Source: Ilyomonas sp965199905 (GTDB taxonomy: Bacteria; Bacteroidota; Bacteroidia; Chitinophagales; Chitinophagaceae). Taken from it: a stretch of DNA of 64,000 nt. Position numbers and translations under genes: made by a program. This document shows positions 23,628-34,683 of the stretch, piece by piece. Numbering within the stretch: the first letter of the stretch is position 1; each line of letters starts with the position of its first letter. The notes under the pieces were generated by a model. The model ran no database searches. It worked only from the letters and a program-made list of their open reading frames with translations, and was not told the DNA's origin. Location: assembly GCA_965199905.1 (NCBI GenBank), contig OZ241366.1, positions 2,108,001 to 2,172,000 on the forward strand, in the 5' to 3' direction.

Positions 23628-25671
23628 TCACTTCTTCCAGATACAACGATAATTAAACCTCCGGTTGGGAGCACTGTCGCCACTGGTGCTCAATGAGATC
23701 GGGTCTTTTAAATCCGCAGGATTATCGCACCAGTGATAATCAAAACTGAATGTATCTCCTTCCAAATTCAGTAAGGCTTTGGGAATGGCTAACTCTAATT
23801 GATTGCCTTTGTAATGGTAAGAAACCCGGGCGGCTTCCACCCATTGACCGCTATCCGTGTCGGCATCATAACGCATCAGTGTTGTTGTATTGTTGTCAAT
23901 TACTTTTTTGTTGATGATAAAGTCGTACCCATACCAACCGGTGTTTGCGTTTTGATCAGCGTCTATCAACAACAGCATCCAATTGTTACCCGTAGAAGAA
24001 GTCAATGGCTGGTCAGTTTGCGCATAAAAATAAACGTTGCTTTTGTCAGCCGCTACTTTACAGGTGATGATGTCATTGCGTCCGCTGCTGTCGGTATAAT
24101 GCAAACCACCATAACCGTTGTGGTCGCGGTGAACCACATCGCCTTTGGTATTGCGGTATTCAGTTGTAATGGCTTTCCAGTCGTTAAAACTGCCGTCAAT
24201 TTTTATAGATGTAAAGCCTGTTAACTGAGGGATAGGACGAACACCTTTGTAGCGGCGGATGTTTTCAAGCCATCTGCATATAGTAGTTGTCTGTATAGCT
24301 TCCTTTCATTGGCTGAATTGCCCTGTTGAACTCTGCATTGTACTGGTCAACAAAGAAGTAAGGATTTTTGCGGCGCATAAAATCAAAAGTTCCCGTATCA
24401 GGCTGATACTTGCCTGCCGTCCATTCGTTCCAATCGTTGATATACAAAAAAGAAGGGTCTGCCTGCAACGCTTCATTCCAGCGCTGCTGGAAATAGATGC
24501 CGTAGCCTTCGGGATGAGCAACTGTTTTCTTCAGCCAGGGAACATAAGCGCTGTCGGGCAAATCGTACGCATTCAGATTGGGTTCACCTCTTTCCCGGCT
24601 CGAGGATTTACCCACCAGGCTTGACGGATGCTGTGCAGGCGTTACAGCCATTTCTTCCTTTGTTCCTTTGTGGTAAGAGATGAGACTATCCGGCTGTAAA
24701 GCTTTTACCTTTTCATCTCCCAGGTCGTAGCCGAAACTCCAGTTATCTTCTGTTCCTGCAAAACGTTTATTTGCCCATTCATAATAGCCCCACCAAATGG
24801 TACGCAGTGTGAACATATTTTTTACCTGTTTCGTATAGTCCTTATAAAATTTCTGGGTATAATCACTATCACCGTAATGCGGGTTGCTTTTGTCAACAGA
24901 GGCTAAGGAATCATAATGCAGATTCGGATTCTGTGCAACCTGCCCAGTAGCGTCTGCCTGCGGCGAACCGTTGTATAAAAGCAATGGTTTGCCATTCCAG
25001 TAAAACCAGAGGTCCTGATACTTTTTTGGCTTATAAATTTTATCATACAAATCCTGCACAACTGTTATTACGGGACCATTAAATGCCCAGAAACAAAACC
25101 GGGGAACTTTGTTGCCTTCGCTTTTCATTTTCTCCATTACGGTGAATATAGTATCCCATTCATCCCAATAGCGCACAGCATTGGTTACGTCCATAATGAG
25201 TACGTCCACGCCGGCATCGGAAAGCATAGACATATCCCTGCGGATTACGTACTCATCTTTGCTTAAAAAGTACCCTGCTTCCGGTTCTCCCCAGTGATAA
25301 GAAGATTCTTTCCAGTGTGGGTTCTTCGCATCGGATTTAGCACTTGTATCAGCAGCCAGCACTTTGGTTACATCACCGGCGTAAGGACTTGACAGATTTG
25401 CCTTCTCATCTGTATGCCAAGTGATATAAAACATACCGACCACACGCTGCTTATCTTTTTTCAAAGGTCCTGCTATTGTAATGCCGGGCATGGTTCTTCC
25501 CAATGCATCTGTTGCTACCCAGGTATCAGCGTATAAATCACGGTAAGTGTCTGCCTTTTCTTTTACTGCCGTGTTTACATGTCTTGCTTTACCAACTTCT
25601 TTTTGTGAAAAAGAAGGTAACAGAATGAGTAAATAAACCAATAAGAATAAGGTCCTTTTTATTATCATCAT
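23628..25671 (-). pseudogene. GH71/99-like glycosidase with C-terminal carbohydrate-binding domain, frameshifted
   Basis: The first frame (25671-24265, 468 residues) has a signal peptide and a GH99-like barrel: VGMFYITWHTDEK, DVLIMDVTNAVRYWDEW, FCFWAFNG and YINDWNEWTAGKY. It ends at TGA with ...YYMQMA. The next frame continues the same protein without a gap (ENIRRYKGVRPIPQL...) down to 23628 and contains a CBM9/DOMON-like domain (IDGSFNDWKAITTEY, LLIDADQNANTGWYGYD). One extra T near 24267-24269 explains the break. The whole would be about 680 residues. It could be real inactivation or a sequencing error. The gene lies 53 bases after the GH78 gene. Confidence 0.8.
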
Positions 25672-25724
25672 GACTAATGATTAGAAGCCAATTTGTATTT
25701 GAATGCGTCGTTCTTTTGAAACGA

Positions 25725-27473
25725 TTACCTGATAATGGTTACTTCTTTCGGCGCGCTGATGGTGGATGTTATTTTTCCATTAGCGCCTTTTACATGCTTC
25801 ACCTTTACCAAGCCATACGGTGTTGGAAACGTACCTTCTGCAAAAGACAAATCACCCAGATGCGGTTCTATTTTTATCTCTTTACAACCGGGTTTTGTTA
25901 CCTTGATTCCCAACACATATTCCGTCAGCCACGGCGTTGGGCCGCTTGACCATCCGTGGCAAAGGCTATGTCGGAAACCAACATAACAATAAGCGCCATA
26001 ATCACCATGAATGTCTTTTTGTCCCTGCTGTACGGGTTCATCTATACGGGAAGCGTTGGGCAGCCAGTTCAAGTCAAAATCTTCCCAGAATGTGGTAGCG
26101 CCTAACTTCAGCATAGCGCCCCAATACTCCCTGATGTTATTGAGCGCGCCTTCGTAATCGTTAGCCATTGCCTTTGCCTGCAGCATGTAGTAACCATAAA
26201 ACGTAGAAAAACGATGAGCGCCATCTACTGCAATCAAATCTTTATTAGCTTTTTCGGCAGGTACCAACCCGGATAAGGCAAGCAAAGCCGCAGCCTGCTT
26301 TGAAGTGGCTGCATCGGGTACATTTTTACGAAGTCTGGCAATCGCTTCTTTGCAGGTTTGCGCCGTTGTGTTGTCATTCAGAATGGCACACAACTCACTG
26401 CCCGCCTGCAGGCTTAGTATCATCATTGCCTGCAGACCTGCATGAATGGCTTCCTTATTTTCACTGGATGGCCAGTCTAAAAAACGTCCGCCATCGAGCG
26501 CCTCGCTGTTGTTGGCATCTATTTTTGTAGACAGAAGTTTTAGCAACCCGGTCAGATATGTTTTTTGCTGTTGTAAATATTTTATATCACCCGTGTGCAT
26601 ATACCAATCCCGCTGGATAATGATCCACCACATGGAGTAAGAAACCATGCCATTCATATACTGAGGAAGCGGAGTAATATCGCGGGCGAGGTCAAGGCTT
26701 TTCGTTACCACTTCATTACTGCCAAACACAGCGGCAATGGTAGATGTCTCCGGGTGCATATCACCGATCCAAACCAGGCGGTCGCGCTTGATGCCATCCC
26801 ATAAATAATCCTGCATATTCAAGTGCACCGTATAAGCGCCGGTCAGCCATATTTTATTCAGCAAGGTATCGCTGCAATGAAAAGAACCGAGGTAAGGAAT
26901 GTCGCGATAAATAAAAATGGCACGCACTTCTTTTAACTGGAGTTCCGTAGTATCATCCATCAAATCAATCCTGACAAAACGAAAACCGGTATTGCCAATT
27001 TCCTGTTTGCCAAGCCACGGCAACTGCACGATTTCGTCACGCATGGCATGATCGTTTGTAGCATCGTGAACAGGTTCAATTTCACTCATCGCTTCGCTGA
27101 CCGATTCTCCGAACCGCACTCTTATATTCACCGGCAAATGCGATGGAAACATACCTGTAACCAGTTGTAAACCACCGTGCAGTTCTTTGCCAAAATCAAA
27201 CAGTACAGCAGGGTGGCTGGTGAGCGTGCTTTTCATTACGCACATGTTTGCATTGGCAAGATCTGCCTGCCCGTTGCCCGGCAGTAAAAGCCGTTTTGCA
27301 TTTATAATATTGCTATCAGATTGCCAGATAATTTTTACCGGCGATAGATATTTCCTGACCGTTTCGGTGCTCTGCACGTCAGCCATCCGGCTGCTGTCAA
27401 AAACAGGCGGCAACTGGGCTTTCAGTGAAAAACTTATCAGCAACAACAGAACACCGTGTATTGTCTTTTTCAT
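25725..27473 (-). CDS. GH78 alpha-L-rhamnosidase
   Basis: The 582-residue secreted protein has a signal peptide (ending SLKAQ) and the (alpha/alpha)6 barrel of GH78. The conserved active-site stretch is YLWDGIKRDRLVWIGDMHPE, with the acidic residues used in rhamnose recognition and catalysis; GGRFLDWPSS and FWEDFDLNW are further family motifs. It removes terminal alpha-L-rhamnose. It is shorter than multidomain GH78 enzymes (often 700-1000 residues), with only a small beta domain in front. The next upstream gene ends 12 bases before it, so they share a transcript with GH51. Confidence 0.88.
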   Translation of the reverse strand: MKKTIHGVLLLLISFSLKAQLPPVFDSSRMADVQSTETVRKYLSPVKIIWQSDSNIINAKRLLLPGNGQADLANANMCVMKSTLTSHPAVLFDFGKELHGGLQLVTGMFPSHLPVNIRVRFGESVSEAMSEIEPVHDATNDHAMRDEIVQLPWLGKQEIGNTGFRFVRIDLMDDTTELQLKEVRAIFIYRDIPYLGSFHCSDTLLNKIWLTGAYTVHLNMQDYLWDGIKRDRLVWIGDMHPETSTIAAVFGSNEVVTKSLDLARDITPLPQYMNGMVSYSMWWIIIQRDWYMHTGDIKYLQQQKTYLTGLLKLLSTKIDANNSEALDGGRFLDWPSSENKEAIHAGLQAMMILSLQAGSELCAILNDNTTAQTCKEAIARLRKNVPDAATSKQAAALLALSGLVPAEKANKDLIAVDGAHRFSTFYGYYMLQAKAMANDYEGALNNIREYWGAMLKLGATTFWEDFDLNWLPNASRIDEPVQQGQKDIHGDYGAYCYVGFRHSLCHGWSSGPTPWLTEYVLGIKVTKPGCKEIKIEPHLGDLSFAEGTFPTPYGLVKVKHVKGANGKITSTISAPKEVTIIR

Positions 27474-27485
27474 CGTCTGTTTTAA

Positions 27486-29660
27486 TTATTCCAACACAAT
27501 TTCTGTAAATGAATAAGCCGGTGACGAGGCTGTGTAAACACCGTTTTTAAGTATTGCTTTTTTCTTTGTGATCGTTGATTGAATGGCATCTGGATGTTGT
27601 AACGTATTCATGGCAACCGGGCTCTCCGCATGCAACTGATGAACCGTTACATTGGTAAACTGCTTAGCCAATTGGGTTACATCAAAAGCACTTTGCTTTA
27701 CGGCATTCGTGCGGTTGCATACATACAATACCAGTTTGCTTTTATCCTTATTCCATGCGGCTTCTACCTGGTATTCGTCTTTTTGTGAAGGGTGATAATT
27801 TTCAAGTTTTAATACCCATGCAGCCGGCGAGTTAGACAGCAATTGCAACGCTTTCCCGGAAGCCGTTAAGTAAACGCCTTCTTTTGGTGTTTCCATCGCG
27901 CTCTGGCTGTGGGTATTGGCAAGGTTATTAAAGTTGACAAACATCATATCATCGCCTAATTGCTGAAACGCCATAAAGTTCTTCAGCAGGTTCATACCAT
28001 ACAGCCATTTACTAAAGGCATACGACTTCGTTACTTCGCCTTCTTTGCGGCTCTGCAAATTGTAAGCATCGCGTTTGTCTTCTGTGTTGTAAGCCAGCCA
28101 TTCGGTATCGCAATATTTGATGCGTGTGCCATGCTTTTTGTTGTAAGCTCTTACTTTCTCCAGCATATAACGCGAAATGGAATCTGCATCACCGCGGTCA
28201 GCCAGAAAATCAATATAAGGTCCGGCTATCTCCAGCATGCTATCTATGTTCTGATGAAAGGGAATTTTACCCGGACGGTCGCCATAGCTCGACATTCCGA
28301 TTTGAATGGTCGGATCAACGGCTTTCATTGCTTTTGAATAGACCACCGTTGCCCAGGCATAATCAGCCGCTTCAAACCAGCGAAGCACTTCATTATCCAG
28401 TTCCCAGAACTTAACACCGAACGGCTCCTTGTAGCCATGGTTTGCACGAAGATTTGCCATGGAATCTTTACCCGCCGGCAGGTTACAATACGCTACCCAT
28501 TGCGCGGCACGTTGCGCACCTTCATTCAGGCTCATGAATTTTGGAAAATCGTATCCATGCGGTGCATGACCGTCCGGAAAATCAATTTCGTATAAGCGTT
28601 TGGAAGGATGATATACATTCACGCACATACTCATCTCCGCGCCGGCAGCTTTGCACAGCATGGCAAATTCTGCCGTGCCTACATCATTATAATTTTGCCC
28701 GCCCCAGAAATAAGAATCAGAAGGAACTCTTTTAGAATAAGAACCAACGCCATCTTTCCAATCGTAAAAGGAGGCAAAGCATCCGCCGGGAAAGCGCACC
28801 ACTTTAGGTTGCAGTTGCTTAAACACATCAACAGCATCGTTGCGCCAGCCATGGTAATTTGATGAAGGCATCAATGAAAAATCATCTATCCAAACGCAGG
28901 ATTGCGCCGGTATCCATAAACTAAAAGTTACATAGCCATCATAGCTGTTGTTATTGTACGTAAATGTTTGTTCGCTGTAAGCGGTGTCAATGTTTTTTAG
29001 CGGAAATGTTGCAATCGGCTGATCCCATTTGTCCTGCGGATAAAAACGCACTTCGGCATTCAGCGCTTTGGCAGCTTTTATCATACCGCGAAACGTATAA
29101 GACTCTCCCTTGTGAAATAGCTTGCCCTCCTGTGCTACGGCGCCCCATTCGGCAGTCTCGTTGTTGGTTACTTTCAAACATTGCTTACCATGACCGGAGC
29201 CGCCCGCTTCGGCCGTTAGCACTACTTTGCGCAGCGGTGTTGTAGTGATAAAAAACGTAGAACTGTCTTCGATAAATGATGGGTTGTTGGCTGCGCCGGG
29301 CGCGGCAAACCAGGCGTTGTGCTGATAGCCGGAATGATACCAGTCGAATCTGCTCCAGTCTTTTTCATAACCCTTGCCTAAATCTTTTTCGTCGTAGTAT
29401 AAATCGTACCACAGCTTGTTGATGGTTTTGTAAGGCTTGAACGGCTCAAAGCTCCGGTTGAAGAATAGTTCACTCCACATGGATTCTACCTGCAAACCAT
29501 AACCCAGCTCGATAAAATTGCCATATAATAAAGGACTGATTGGTTCTGTGCTGTTTTGCTGCGCCGTAACTGTAAAAGAATGTGTATTGCCGGGGTTGCT
29601 TTGTGCTTCCACGAAAATTATTATCAACAGCAGGCAAACAGATAGAAGAAGTTTTTTCAT
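27486..29660 (-). CDS. GH51 alpha-L-arabinofuranosidase
   Basis: The mature enzyme would be about 700 residues after a signal peptide (MKKLLLSVCLLLIIIFVEAQ); the start at 29660 is chosen because it begins this peptide, while 24 further upstream codons are not needed. The start of the domain ISPLLYGNFIELGYG, the CBM4-like insert (residues 130-260) and the catalytic acid/base segment FWELDNEVLRW are GH51 hallmarks. It releases arabinofuranose from arabinan, arabinoxylan or arabinogalactan side chains. It follows GH106 by 94 bases and precedes GH78 by 12. Confidence 0.88.
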   Translation of the reverse strand: MKKLLLSVCLLLIIIFVEAQSNPGNTHSFTVTAQQNSTEPISPLLYGNFIELGYGLQVESMWSELFFNRSFEPFKPYKTINKLWYDLYYDEKDLGKGYEKDWSRFDWYHSGYQHNAWFAAPGAANNPSFIEDSSTFFITTTPLRKVVLTAEAGGSGHGKQCLKVTNNETAEWGAVAQEGKLFHKGESYTFRGMIKAAKALNAEVRFYPQDKWDQPIATFPLKNIDTAYSEQTFTYNNNSYDGYVTFSLWIPAQSCVWIDDFSLMPSSNYHGWRNDAVDVFKQLQPKVVRFPGGCFASFYDWKDGVGSYSKRVPSDSYFWGGQNYNDVGTAEFAMLCKAAGAEMSMCVNVYHPSKRLYEIDFPDGHAPHGYDFPKFMSLNEGAQRAAQWVAYCNLPAGKDSMANLRANHGYKEPFGVKFWELDNEVLRWFEAADYAWATVVYSKAMKAVDPTIQIGMSSYGDRPGKIPFHQNIDSMLEIAGPYIDFLADRGDADSISRYMLEKVRAYNKKHGTRIKYCDTEWLAYNTEDKRDAYNLQSRKEGEVTKSYAFSKWLYGMNLLKNFMAFQQLGDDMMFVNFNNLANTHSQSAMETPKEGVYLTASGKALQLLSNSPAAWVLKLENYHPSQKDEYQVEAAWNKDKSKLVLYVCNRTNAVKQSAFDVTQLAKQFTNVTVHQLHAESPVAMNTLQHPDAIQSTITKKKAILKNGVYTASSPAYSFTEIVLE

Positions 29661-29754
29661 TTGGTTTTTAGCAATTTTATTGTTGAATGAATACTCAAAA
29701 TGAACTTCCGGTGAAGCATGATTGTCAGGCACTCACTTGTCATTCTTTATAAAT

Positions 29755-32700
29755 TCAATACTTGATACTTTTCAATGTAACCGGACCCAGTAACCCGGAA
29801 GGCTGATAAGCACTTTCAGGCGTATAAATGTTTACGTTCGTCCATGTTTTCCGTTCTGCTTCCGGCAATTTGCTGTCGCCAATCAAGCGATTTACCCAAG
29901 TGTTCACCACTTCTATTTCCAGTTCGTTATTTCCTTTTTTAATGGCATCTGTGGCGTTTACCTGCCAGGGTGCTGTCCAAACGGTTCCTATTGTTTTACC
30001 ATTAAGTTTTACGGTTGCCATCACGTTTACATCGCCGAGATTCAGGAACAATTGCTCGTTAGCAGGCAAGCTTTTCACGTTGAATGTGGTATGATAAATT
30101 GCCGTACCTGAATAGTCTTTAATTTGCTCATTGCTGCTTTTACTCCAATCTATTAAAGTATCAAACACAACCGGCGTTGCGGGTCCGCGTTTCGCTGTAT
30201 CAAAGCTTACCGTCCAGGGCTTGTTCAAGCTCATTACAGTTTTATAATCGGGGAAATTGGTTGAAGCCAAAGACGAATGCGCAGTAGTTGCGCTCTTTTT
30301 AAACACTACAAAACCGCTTTGATAGGCATCCAGTTTTAGAGGAATTTCAGTAACCTCATTGCTACTGCTGAACTGAGGCAGTAAACGTGTGCTGCCGGTT
30401 ACAGCATCCCACCATTCCGGCCGCTTATCCGCTACGCGAAAAGAAGCAGAGAACGCAAGCTCGCTATCAGACTGATTGGTGATAAAATAAATCTCCGAAC
30501 TGTCGGTAGTGCGGTGCGTATATAACACCGGAACATCTTTGCCGGTTGAAAAATCCGGCTTTACATTTAGTTTGTTCAAGGCTTCCGGCATCGTCATTCC
30601 GTTAAAAACAAACCCTTTTCCAAAGCCATTGAATTTTACGTTTGTCCCATCCGCTTTGCCCCATAATTCATCTGCCATTCTTTTTACTTCTTTATCGGAA
30701 GCCGGATAATTTTGCAGACTTGGCGATTGAGAAGGCGGCGTTCCTAAAATGGTTGCACCATCACGCACAAGCTGTTGCAGCTTTTTTATTAATTCAGGTC
30801 GCATCGTGGCAAGAGGAGGCAAAACCAAAAGACGATAGCTCATGTCATCAGGCAACACCAGCCTACCGTTTTTTACGCTTACCCTGTTCTCAATTACTTC
30901 CGCATTGATGTAATCAAACTGGTAACCTTTGGGCAGTTCAGGGTCGCGGATGCCGGTCATCTTGGGCGCATCTTCGCCAATGAAGTATGCCACATCATCC
31001 ACCGGCTTTCCCTGCTGCAATAAATAGTTGCATCTTCTTATGTAATCAACAAACGCTTTGCCCTGAAAAAACCAAGTGTTCTTACGGTTGAACTCTGTGC
31101 CGTAACCCGCGTTGATACCGGGATTCCGGTCTTCATAAGCCTGCTGGATAACTACGTGGAGCAAGGTATTATTGATTCCTTCCGTAAAGGACCAGTCACC
31201 GCGCTTTTTAAGCAAAGCCGGATACCGGGCATACGCCATACCGCCGGCAGTAAATGATTCGGCAGATACTTTTGTTTTGCCATAAACATGTGCTGCAGAA
31301 GAAGCAGCCCGGCATTCTATGTTTCCCAATGTACCTTCATTCCAAAACTCACCAGCTACTTCATCGCTTTGCCCGCCGTACTTTAAAAATTCGGAAGGGA
31401 AACCCCAATGACCATAATTCTCAAGCCAAATGCTCATCCCGTGCTGATGGCTGACGTCGCGCAATCCTCCTACGTAATCGTATGCTACTTTATCGGCTAT
31501 CAATCTTCTCAAATCCCACAAAAACCGGTCGCTCTCATTGGCTGAATTTACAATACGCCCTGTCAATACCGGCAGCCACGGCAGCGGGTCATAACCGTAT
31601 GTTGTTTTAAACTGAGCCGCCATGCTATCTGTCCAGTTTTGAGGACCTGTTTCATAGCTATCTGCCACTACATATTTTAAGGTTTTCCGGTCGTCGGATG
31701 ATAAATGATTTTGAATTTTTCCGATGAAAGAATTGAAATGATTTACGACAGCGTCTCTGTTCATTTTATCTACTTCAAGCCCTTGCGCATCAGGCATTGC
31801 CGGAGAATTTTTGACGCCTGTGGGAACCATGCCGTAACGGACAATAATCCAGTCGCCGGCAGGCACAGCCCAGTTCAAAGAATCATTCGCCGATACATAC
31901 TGCGTAACATCAATCACTTTTGAAGCGTCTATCATTGTTGCCTCATCAGAAACCTTGCTTTGCGGCTGCCATTGGTATTCATTCCACAATGGCAATGGTG
32001 TTTCAAACATTTTTGCGAGTTGCTTTTCTTTAAAACGCTCCAAACGAGGCGCAGCGGATAACTGTATTTCTGCGATTCCGCCGGCGCCTTCTATGTGCGA
32101 AAACCGGAGAACATATTGCTTCGCCGTTACTTCATTGAATGCAACAACAACAGGCGCATAAGGCTCGAAACCAACATTTTGTTCGGGATTGCTTCTGTCT
32201 AATTCAAATTGCTTTATGATTTTTTCACTACCATTTTCTTTAACAAGTAATTCGACCCTGGCTTTAAAAGGTTTTTTTGCCGTAAAAAGAGAAAGGCTTC
32301 TGGCTGCAAAACTTTCGGGCAACGTTATCCCGATATCCACAACAGAACTGTCGGTGAGATGAGAAGGAAGCATGCCTGACGTAGCGGTATCATCATCGGC
32401 AGCATAAGAAAGATCAGTAAAGTTGGATGAAGAAGAAAGAACAGGCTTATGTAAAGCAATTTTATTACCGTCGCTTTTTGGCTGCGGGAAAGCAAGTACG
32501 GCAACGGACTGGAAATCTTTTTTTGCTATGGTTAATTGAAGCTTGGAACGCTGTCCTCCTTTTACCTTCCACTCCTGGCTGTACAGATAGCGCATACTTT
32601 CCGCAGGCTTTATCCAGGGTCCTCCGCTTTGGCTCCAGCCAGGGCAATTGAAAAGACCAATGTCAACACCTTCCTTTTTGCCGGTTTGAACGGCCTGTTC

Positions 32701-33003
32701 TATCGCCTTCCACCATTCGTCACTAAACAATGTTACATTGCCATAAGGAGTTTCTTCGGGGCTTAATCCAATGTTGGCAATAAAGGCTCGCCCGATACCT
32801 ATTTTCGCCATGGCTTCAATATCATTCTTAACACCTTTTGATGAGACATTGTTATTGAGCCAATGATAATATACACTTGGTTTTACACTATCCGGCGGCG
32901 TTGCAAAATTTTGCCGCATCGGCGATGTTTGCGCGCTTGCAGTATCAACAATGAAACAAATAAGAATGGCAATGCACAAGCTTTGAATCAAGAATCCTCT
33001 CAT
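29755..33003 (-). CDS. GH106 alpha-L-rhamnosidase
   Basis: The 1082-residue protein begins with a signal peptide and the GH106 opening: PSVYYHWLNNNVSSKGVKND, then GLFNCPGWSQSGGPWIKP. The C-terminal part holds a galactose-binding-like domain (YSGTAIYHTTF, LFLNLGDVNVMATVKLNGK, GTVWTAPWQV). GH106 enzymes cut alpha-rhamnosyl linkages in rhamnogalacturonan and related glycans. With GH78 in the same run, two different rhamnosidases serve this locus. The length is typical. Confidence 0.9.
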   Translation of the reverse strand: MRGFLIQSLCIAILICFIVDTASAQTSPMRQNFATPPDSVKPSVYYHWLNNNVSSKGVKNDIEAMAKIGIGRAFIANIGLSPEETPYGNVTLFSDEWWKAIEQAVQTGKKEGVDIGLFNCPGWSQSGGPWIKPAESMRYLYSQEWKVKGGQRSKLQLTIAKKDFQSVAVLAFPQPKSDGNKIALHKPVLSSSSNFTDLSYAADDDTATSGMLPSHLTDSSVVDIGITLPESFAARSLSLFTAKKPFKARVELLVKENGSEKIIKQFELDRSNPEQNVGFEPYAPVVVAFNEVTAKQYVLRFSHIEGAGGIAEIQLSAAPRLERFKEKQLAKMFETPLPLWNEYQWQPQSKVSDEATMIDASKVIDVTQYVSANDSLNWAVPAGDWIIVRYGMVPTGVKNSPAMPDAQGLEVDKMNRDAVVNHFNSFIGKIQNHLSSDDRKTLKYVVADSYETGPQNWTDSMAAQFKTTYGYDPLPWLPVLTGRIVNSANESDRFLWDLRRLIADKVAYDYVGGLRDVSHQHGMSIWLENYGHWGFPSEFLKYGGQSDEVAGEFWNEGTLGNIECRAASSAAHVYGKTKVSAESFTAGGMAYARYPALLKKRGDWSFTEGINNTLLHVVIQQAYEDRNPGINAGYGTEFNRKNTWFFQGKAFVDYIRRCNYLLQQGKPVDDVAYFIGEDAPKMTGIRDPELPKGYQFDYINAEVIENRVSVKNGRLVLPDDMSYRLLVLPPLATMRPELIKKLQQLVRDGATILGTPPSQSPSLQNYPASDKEVKRMADELWGKADGTNVKFNGFGKGFVFNGMTMPEALNKLNVKPDFSTGKDVPVLYTHRTTDSSEIYFITNQSDSELAFSASFRVADKRPEWWDAVTGSTRLLPQFSSSNEVTEIPLKLDAYQSGFVVFKKSATTAHSSLASTNFPDYKTVMSLNKPWTVSFDTAKRGPATPVVFDTLIDWSKSSNEQIKDYSGTAIYHTTFNVKSLPANEQLFLNLGDVNVMATVKLNGKTIGTVWTAPWQVNATDAIKKGNNELEIEVVNTWVNRLIGDSKLPEAERKTWTNVNIYTPESAYQPSGLLGPVTLKSIKY

Positions 33004-33070
33004 AGTAACAAGCTTATAATTCTGAATATTTTATCTCCTCTTATTTACGTTTGATGAGCATTTCACATCG

Positions 33071-34672
33071 TTACAAATCAGTCAACTTTACTTCTTTAAA
33101 ACCGGCATCAAACCAGTTAAAATCAGCGGGATTTTTACAAGGCGTTCCATTGCCGGAACTATACATGCCAATAAAAGCGCCGCTCCATACCTGCGCGACT
33201 TCTGTAGCAATCAGATTGGTAATTCCTTTACCAATTTCTACCCAGCCACTGTCTTTCTTTACCATAAAATGATAATTGTCCGGTTCCATCATCACCTTTA
33301 ATTGCTGTACGTTTCCAGCAAGCGGCATTGTGGCGGCTTCTTCCGAAAGATCACCCACTGTTTTGCGCAGCACCGCTACTCTTTTATCATCGCGCAGCGT
33401 AACAAATAAATCGTAATGAAAATTTGCCGTCTGAAATACCGTGATGCCGGCTTCTTCATTGTTGCCTGTTGGCGCGAAATCCAGTTCCGTACTGCATTCG
33501 CCGCTCATTTCTTTTTGCCGTTGCCCGATAAAGGCAACCTGTTTTGTTTGTATTAATTTCTCTGCCGTGCCATGCAAACGCAGGTAGCCCGGGCGTTCGG
33601 TCAGGTTGTACCATTGAGTGAAAGGATAAGCCAGCATATTCCATGCTAAGCGAAGCCGGGCACTATCAAAATCATCTCTTACCGGTTCGGGTTTCCACGG
33701 ATGCAAAGGCAATGTTTTCGCATGTACAGGCAGATAATATTTGTACTCATTCTTTATTACCGGCCATCCGTTTTTCCATTCCACGGGCAGCAAAAAGGTT
33801 TCCCTTCCGATGGCACTAAACGCATCGTAACTGCTATGCCTTGTGCCCAGGCAAACTGCCCAGGTACTGCCATCGGGCGCATCTATAAAATCGGCATGAC
33901 CTAATGAACGGATATGATACCACCAGGCATTGTGCTGGCTAATGACAGGGTTGTCAGGATCTTTTTCAAATGGTCCCCACGGGCTTTTACTGCGGGCAAT
34001 GGTTTGCATGTGCAGCGCCCGCGAACCACCTTCGCCCATTGTTAAATAATACCAGCCGTTTTTCTTAAACAAATGCGGTCCTTCGGTATCGGTAGATATG
34101 AGTCCTTTTGAGATGCCTTTCAATGGTGTCAGCAGCTTTCCTGTTTTGATGTCAATTTCTGCCTGTACAATGTTTTTATCATTAAAATCTCCGCGACGCG
34201 TGTAGTACACTTTGCCGTCATCATCAAAAAACAAACTGGGATCAAATACCGGCTGGTCTATGGCTACCGGATCGCTCCATGGACCGGCGGGATTGGTTGC
34301 TGTAACAAAAAAATTACCGCCGCCAGCCACATCGGTTGTAATCATATAAAACACGCCTTTGTGGTAACGAATCGTAGTGGCATACATCATTGGCGAGTTG
34401 TTGTTCTTGTCTAAAAAATATTGAGAGGTCCGGGTAAGACAATACCCAATCAGTTGCCAATTAATAAGGTCTTTGCTATGATAAACCGGCACGCCGGGAT
34501 ACAAGTACATGGTGCTGGTAACCAAATAAAAATCATCGCCTGCACGACAGATGCTAGGGTCAGGATTCATACCGCGCACTATGGGGTTTGTATAACCTGT
34601 GACGCTTTGCGCATAAAGCTGTGAGTACAATACAGATAAGATGAGGAAGATACTTTTAAAAGCAATTTTCAT
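33071..34672 (-). CDS. GH43 beta-xylosidase/arabinofuranosidase with C-terminal lectin-like domain
   Basis: The 533-residue enzyme has a signal peptide (ending YSQLYAQ) and a GH43 propeller with RGMNPDPSICRAGDDFYLV (base Asp), VFDPSLFFDDDGKVYYT (second Asp) and DTEGPHLFKKNGWYYLT (acid Glu). From about residue 335 a beta-sandwich domain (EPVRDDFDSARLRLAWNML, RPGYLRLHG, FAPTGNNEEAGITVFQ) of the beta-xylosidase C-terminal type follows. The architecture matches the well-known beta-xylosidase/arabinofuranosidase group of GH43. Substrate within the locus is inferred to be xylosyl or arabinosyl side groups. Confidence 0.88.
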   Translation of the reverse strand: MKIAFKSIFLILSVLYSQLYAQSVTGYTNPIVRGMNPDPSICRAGDDFYLVTSTMYLYPGVPVYHSKDLINWQLIGYCLTRTSQYFLDKNNNSPMMYATTIRYHKGVFYMITTDVAGGGNFFVTATNPAGPWSDPVAIDQPVFDPSLFFDDDGKVYYTRRGDFNDKNIVQAEIDIKTGKLLTPLKGISKGLISTDTEGPHLFKKNGWYYLTMGEGGSRALHMQTIARSKSPWGPFEKDPDNPVISQHNAWWYHIRSLGHADFIDAPDGSTWAVCLGTRHSSYDAFSAIGRETFLLPVEWKNGWPVIKNEYKYYLPVHAKTLPLHPWKPEPVRDDFDSARLRLAWNMLAYPFTQWYNLTERPGYLRLHGTAEKLIQTKQVAFIGQRQKEMSGECSTELDFAPTGNNEEAGITVFQTANFHYDLFVTLRDDKRVAVLRKTVGDLSEEAATMPLAGNVQQLKVMMEPDNYHFMVKKDSGWVEIGKGITNLIATEVAQVWSGAFIGMYSSGNGTPCKNPADFNWFDAGFKEVKLTDL

Positions 34673-34683
34673 TTTATTAGAGA

